Part shown: positions 60,429 to 64,000 of the stretch, piece after piece
Layout: each line of letters starts with the position of its first letter
How positions within the stretch are numbered: position 1 is the stretch's first letter
NCBI GenBank assembly: GCA_024235215.1
Contig: JACKMU010000005.1
Coordinates: 1 to 64,000, forward strand
Source of the DNA: Chromatiaceae bacterium
GTDB lineage: Bacteria > Pseudomonadota > Gammaproteobacteria > Chromatiales > Chromatiaceae
DNA length: 64,000 nt
Direction of reading: 5' to 3'
Made by a program: the position numbers and the translations under genes
The notes under the pieces: generated by a model
Told to the model about the DNA's origin: nothing
Database searches by the model: none
Seen by the model: the letters and a program-made list of their open reading frames with translations, nothing else

Positions 60429-61280
60429 ATGACACCCGAAGAGAGTAATTCACTTGAAGCACTTGTCAAACAACTGAAAACGATTGGCACCTCGATTGCG
60501 GAAACGCTGGAGAGAAGGGAGCAAGAACGTATTGGCTCGAAAGAACGCAAACTGAAAAAAGAGCGCAGGGAGAAAAGAAAGCGATTTGGTGAATTTCTCG
60601 AGGATCCGGACCGGGTCAGACTGTATGGAAAAGTGGCGGATGACATCCTACTGATAAAAGAGATACACCTCAGCCGCCGACTGCAGGAGTTTGTGCAGCG
60701 ACGCGGTGCAGAACTGAAGAACCGCGAAAACAGCGAAGAGGATTCGCTTGGTGACACATCGGATGCAGATCCCGCGCTGGCTTATATTTACGGTTTCTCA
60801 TGGCAAAACCAACTGGAAGCACTGCCAGCACCTACACTCTTTTTCGTGCTGGGCAGGGGGCGACCTGCGAAAGGCGGTGGCAGGCAGTTCAAGAAACGTA
60901 AGTTTTCCATGTGGGAAATGGATAGAAAAGATCCGACTTTCCGCTGTGACATCGCTTCCGGCACATTGCTGGAGCTGCTCGGTGGAAGTGATTACACGCT
61001 GAAAACTGAGCTGCAGGAGAACACAGCAGGCTGCTTTCTGATCCGTGGGGCAGACGGCAGGATGTACAGTGTTCCTGATCCTTTGGAGCTGTACGAGGTG
61101 ACCGATGAACAGCAAAAGTCGGAGCTGCAGTTACTGCCGCTGGTGGAACAGCCGGACCTGAGGGTGAGTCTCAGTCCGAGGCCATTAGGCGCTTCATTCA
61201 GGCAGGCGGCACTGTTTCGACAAGCGGCGGCTTTCCGCCAAGCTGCGGCTTTCCGCCACAGGCTGCGAGGAACCCCTTGA
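60429..61280 (+). CDS. Unknown protein with basic coiled coil and repetitive C-terminus
   Basis: 283 residues from an ATG at 60429, with GGGGAGCAGAG upstream. Residues about 8-60 form a basic coiled coil (ETLERREQERI, KKERREKRKRFGEFL). The middle (DPALAYIYGFSWQNQLEAL, APTLFFVLGRGRPAKGGG) and SDYTLKTELQENTAG block are not recognised. The last 35 residues are four 6-residue repeats (FRQAAA type) encoded by an 18-bp tandem repeat that looks foreign to the gene, so the natural end may have been near RPLGAS. It is 60 bp after the metallopeptidase and probably in the same operon. Function unknown. Confidence 0.6.
   Translation: MTPEESNSLEALVKQLKTIGTSIAETLERREQERIGSKERKLKKERREKRKRFGEFLEDPDRVRLYGKVADDILLIKEIHLSRRLQEFVQRRGAELKNRENSEEDSLGDTSDADPALAYIYGFSWQNQLEALPAPTLFFVLGRGRPAKGGGRQFKKRKFSMWEMDRKDPTFRCDIASGTLLELLGGSDYTLKTELQENTAGCFLIRGADGRMYSVPDPLELYEVTDEQQKSELQLLPLVEQPDLRVSLSPRPLGASFRQAALFRQAAAFRQAAAFRHRLRGTP
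61197..61268 (+). repeat. 18-bp tandem repeat, four imperfect copies
   Basis: Units at 61197, 61215, 61233 and 61251 with the third reading TTCCGCCAAGCTGCGGCT. They encode FRQAAL, FRQAAA, FRQAAA and FRHRLR. The units contain a small palindrome CGGCxxxCCGCC-like pattern. They lead directly into the dispersed repeat. Confidence 0.75.
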
Positions 61281-61289
61281 GTAACTATC

Positions 61290-61388
61290 CCGATTCTCGG
61301 ACAAAAGTGCGATTTCGCAGGAGGACCAAAGGGAAGAGTAAGACTTCTCCCCTTGGTAAACCCCAAATACCAAGGAGTAACTATTCAT
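61290..61388 (+). repeat. Dispersed about 100-bp intergenic repeat, copy 2
   Basis: The partner of 13494-13598 in opposite orientation. It contains CAAAAGTGCGATTTCGC, GGACCAAAGGG and a stem CTTGGT...ACCAAG (about 61353-61374) before GAGTAACTATTCA. Its reverse strand mimics the peptide of copy 1 (SYSLVFG, SSLWSSCEIALL), which shows that any ORF across it is a by-product. Confidence 0.75.
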
Positions 61389-61427
61389 CTGGCTCCAAAT
61401 AACGATGTCAACTGAATAGGTACCCTC

Positions 61428-62108
61428 TTGATAATATCGATCGCTAATCAACGGATACTCGACATGCTAGAAAAAGTTCCTCTCTTCTGCAACCTGAACG
61501 AGCAAGAACTGGCGCTGATCGAGCAGCGCGCGGTCAGCCGCAGCTATCCGAAAAACTCAATCATCATCAATGAAGGCGAAGATGCGATCTCCCTTTATGT
61601 GATTCTCTCGGGTCGCGTCAAAACCTTCATGAACAACCCACAGGGGAAGGAGATCATACTCAGCACTCTGGGTCCGGGAAACTATTTCGGCGAACTCGCA
61701 CTGATCGATGATGCACCCAGATCCGCCTCGGTCATGACCACTGCAGATTCTACCCTGATGGTCATCAACAAACCGGCGTTTCAGGAATTACTGGAGAGCC
61801 ACCCGAATCTTTCACTTGCTCTGCTGAAAAATCTGGCCAGACAGGTCAGGCTGTTGACCGACAATGTAAAGAGCCTGGCATTGCTGGATGTCTATGGCCG
61901 GCTCGCCCGGATGCTCTTGCAACTGGCAGAAGAGAGGAATGGCCAACTGGTGATCGATCAGCGCCTGACTCAACAAGAGATCGCCAACCGAATCGGTTCT
62001 TCCAGGGAGATGGTGGCGCGTATCCTAGGCGATCTGACCACTGGTGGATACATTACGATCACCAACAAGCGGATAACGCTAAACGAGAGGCTGCCTAAGG
62101 CTTACTGA
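61428..62108 (+). CDS. Crp/Fnr-family transcription regulator
   Basis: 226 residues from a TTG at 61428; an ATG at 61464 is the alternative, giving 214. A cyclic-nucleotide-binding beta-barrel covers about residues 18-135 (GNYFGELALIDDAPRSASV is the phosphate-binding loop, with the Arg of true Crp partly matched) and a winged helix at 160-220 (LTQQEIANRIGSSREMVARILGDL). It lacks the N-terminal cysteines of Fnr, so it is not an oxygen sensor of that kind. Targets are unknown. It follows copy 2 of the dispersed repeat. Confidence 0.85.
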   Translation: MIISIANQRILDMLEKVPLFCNLNEQELALIEQRAVSRSYPKNSIIINEGEDAISLYVILSGRVKTFMNNPQGKEIILSTLGPGNYFGELALIDDAPRSASVMTTADSTLMVINKPAFQELLESHPNLSLALLKNLARQVRLLTDNVKSLALLDVYGRLARMLLQLAEERNGQLVIDQRLTQQEIANRIGSSREMVARILGDLTTGGYITITNKRITLNERLPKAY

Positions 62109-62236
62109 ATGCTTTTTTCCGGAAAGGTCATCGTGAGAAGCCTGGCCCTGTGGATTGAGCAGCTCCTTCAGTACGTAATTCTACTCGACAGCGCCTATCA
62201 CCACGGTATCATTTAACTGCTGAAAAACGTGCGTAA

Positions 62237-64000
62237 TCACGCTCTCCGATCAGCAGATCTGGATAGTTCACCCAGCAGCTGTGCCGCCTGAATAAGGTCA
62301 GGCGTGTCGAAGCCTTCACTGAATGTGCTTACCAATGGCTGTAGCAGTGCTCGTCCGGCCGCGCTGTCGCCCTGCTCCTGATGCCAGCGGGCGAGACTCA
62401 TCGCCACTCGTAGTTGCAGTGCTTTTGCGTTTTGCTGCTCGGCGGTTCTCAACGCCTGATCGAACCAGACTCTGGAGTGATCCACATCTCCCAATAAGCG
62501 GAACAGTTCACCTTTGCGCCGCTCTATACCTGCCTGCCAATAACAGAGACTGTAGGTTTCAGCGATCAGCAACGCCTGTTCGATGATCGCCATCGCCTCG
62601 TCCAGCGCGCCGCTGGTTGCCAGGATTCCCGCCAGTTGATCGGAAAAAAGGCCGATATCTTCAAGACTACCCACGCTGTGTTGGATCTCCATTCCCTGTC
62701 GCATCAGCACAAGACCCTGTTCAACCTCACCCCGATTCGCCAGCAGCCAGCCATTGCAGTATAGATACTTCCCCTCATACTCCTGCAACCGGTTGTCACT
62801 GCAGATACGCTGCAACTGCTGCAGCCAGGGATCCAGATTCTCAGGTTCTCGACGGTACTGATATTGCAGCAGATGTAACTCAACCACATGCAGTAGGGAA
62901 CCGACATGGTTTAGTCCCCGTCCCCAGTGAGTACAACGCTGCGCATATTCAAGTGCCTGGTCGGGATAACCCAGCATCCACAAGGTGTGTGCAGCAAAAG
63001 TTGCGGCGCAGATGCGTGGGTCGTGCCCACCGTATATGAAGGCATGTCGTCGATGCAGCTGCTTATCATACAGTCCCAATCCCGCTTCGACATGCGCCAT
63101 CACTTCGGTAAAACGACCAATATGAAACAACGTGGTCCATTTACAGTGATGCACCTGTAGTTTGAGTCCGGTGTCGCCAAGTGTGTCCGCGAGCGCATCC
63201 AGTCGGTCAGTCCATTCAAGACCCAGCTCCATTTTAAAGCTCATCGCGTTCTGCCATTTCCCCCACAGCGCGGCGAACTGCTCGTGAGACACTGGCAGCA
63301 GGTTGCACAGTGCCACCGCGCGGTCGCAGTTGGCTCGTGTACGCTCCGCTCCCGCCCCTTCCGAGACACGTAGCACCGGTGTGATCGCGACTCGCAGACT
63401 CAGCTCCTGCTGGTCACGCCCCCCCCCAGGAGGCAGCTTATCCACCAACTTAAGTCCGCGTTCCAAGTGGTTGGCTGCCTCGATATTGGCAAAGCGTTCA
63501 CTCGCACGCTGCCCCGCAAGTAGCCAAAGTGGGATGGATTTGGCGAAATCTCCCGCTTCACTCCAATGGTGCGCCGAAATCTCCGGACTGGCCTTGACCA
63601 ATGCTGGAAACTGCCTCTGTAGAACTTCTGCGATACGCGCGTGCACCCGCTCACGGTCATCACGCAACAAGCTGGTATAGGCAGCATCACACATCAAAGC
63701 ATGGGTGAACTGCAGGATATCCGGAGAAGAAGCACGGCTGCGTGTCACCACCTCCGCTGAGATCAGTTGCTGCAGGCGTTCCTGGAGCATGTTCGGGTAG
63801 ATACCGATTACTGCCGCCAACAGCTCAATGGAAAACTCCCGACCAATCACCGCAGCAACCTCAGCCGCAGCCCTTGCCGGTTTACTCAGATGATCGAGAC
63901 GCGCCAGCAGAGAATCCTGTAGCGTAACCGGGATCGGAATCGACTCTTTGGAAACACCGGTATCGTGATCTTTTGCCATCCGTTCCATCAGGCTCTTGCT
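62237..64000 (-). CDS. Large ATPase/TPR regulatory protein (adenylate cyclase-like predicted ATPase), C-terminal part
   Basis: At least 588 residues; the 5' end lies beyond the window, shown by SKSLMERMAKD reading on past 63988. The visible part is the C-terminal region of an AAA-type predicted ATPase of the kind fused to adenylate/guanylate cyclases: a winged-helix/HTH part (TLQDSLLARLDHLSKPARAA, FTHALMCDAAYTSLLRDDRERVH) and then about 12 TPR-like helical repeats (ALEYAQRCTHWGRGLNHV and AMAIIEQALLIAETYSL). The N-terminal catalytic domain, probably a cyclase or kinase, cannot be seen. The Crp-type regulator next to it would suit a cyclic-nucleotide system. Confidence 0.75.
   Translation of the reverse strand, partial: SKSLMERMAKDHDTGVSKESIPIPVTLQDSLLARLDHLSKPARAAAEVAAVIGREFSIELLAAVIGIYPNMLQERLQQLISAEVVTRSRASSPDILQFTHALMCDAAYTSLLRDDRERVHARIAEVLQRQFPALVKASPEISAHHWSEAGDFAKSIPLWLLAGQRASERFANIEAANHLERGLKLVDKLPPGGGRDQQELSLRVAITPVLRVSEGAGAERTRANCDRAVALCNLLPVSHEQFAALWGKWQNAMSFKMELGLEWTDRLDALADTLGDTGLKLQVHHCKWTTLFHIGRFTEVMAHVEAGLGLYDKQLHRRHAFIYGGHDPRICAATFAAHTLWMLGYPDQALEYAQRCTHWGRGLNHVGSLLHVVELHLLQYQYRREPENLDPWLQQLQRICSDNRLQEYEGKYLYCNGWLLANRGEVEQGLVLMRQGMEIQHSVGSLEDIGLFSDQLAGILATSGALDEAMAIIEQALLIAETYSLCYWQAGIERRKGELFRLLGDVDHSRVWFDQALRTAEQQNAKALQLRVAMSLARWHQEQGDSAAGRALLQPLVSTFSEGFDTPDLIQAAQLLGELSRSADRRA

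Noticed and set aside
61197..61388. CRISPR-like array
   Set aside because: The tandem units are contiguous and coding-compatible with no spacers, and the following block is a single dispersed repeat. No cas genes are present.

Overview
The window looks like a chromosomal segment of a sulfur-oxidising, autotrophic gammaproteobacterium (Chromatiales or a Sedimenticola/Thiodiazotropha-like relative). The evidence is a sulfur-globule envelope protein gene (49940-50299), a class I phosphoribulokinase of the Calvin cycle (40368-41246), a PEP-CTERM surface protein, and housekeeping genes of gammaproteobacterial type (htpX, yaaA, bioA, pyk, GlnD-like). Base composition is fairly GC-rich throughout. 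The genus assignment is inference.

Region 1 (1-7700) is a wrecked type I restriction-modification island on the minus strand. An IS66 element cuts hsdM. A GxxExxY cassette flanked by inverted repeats lies next, then a dinD with an internal deletion, then two consecutive broken hsdR genes. The first hsdR carries about nine single-base losses, nearly all in homopolymers. The second carries small palindromic inserts and internal deletions. Region 2 (7700-17100) holds a small helical protein, a histidine phosphatase, a GlnD-like protein without a recognisable HD site, an EamA transporter, a MITE-like element, a dispersed repeat, a BNR-repeat protein with a MoaD-like partner, and a HipBA toxin-antitoxin pair.

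Region 3 (17100-40050) is the most interesting. One minus-strand run encodes a 4702-residue LEPR-XLL surface protein with RTX, PA14, beta-propeller, PKD-like and dockerin-like parts. It is followed by a DUF3467 protein, a GAF-HlyD protein, a PqqD-like/M50 protease/lipoyl membrane fusion, a short SecA-like ATPase, another HlyD adaptor and a 2OG-Fe(II) oxygenase. Spacings run from overlaps to about 55 bp, so this reads as one operon. I infer a dedicated export, processing and modification system for the giant protein, with no ABC ATPase and no TolC encoded here. Just upstream on the same strand, a cohesin-like PEP-CTERM protein offers a possible docking partner for the dockerin-like segment.

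Region 4 (40300-56450) is metabolic and housekeeping: phosphoribulokinase, an isocitrate-lyase-family enzyme, a GGDEF/EAL protein, yaaA, an iron alcohol dehydrogenase, a small monooxygenase, bioA, a thioesterase, the sulfur globule protein behind a 15-bp perfect hairpin, pyruvate kinase, tRNA-Arg(TCG), an esterase, a sirtuin-AlkB pair, and htpX. Region 5 (56600-64000) has a YcaO-TfuA pair followed by a zinc metallopeptidase and an unknown basic coiled-coil protein (a possible thioamide/RiPP-type modification locus without a visible precursor), a second copy of the dispersed repeat, a Crp/Fnr regulator, and the C-terminal part of a large ATPase/TPR regulator that runs off the window.
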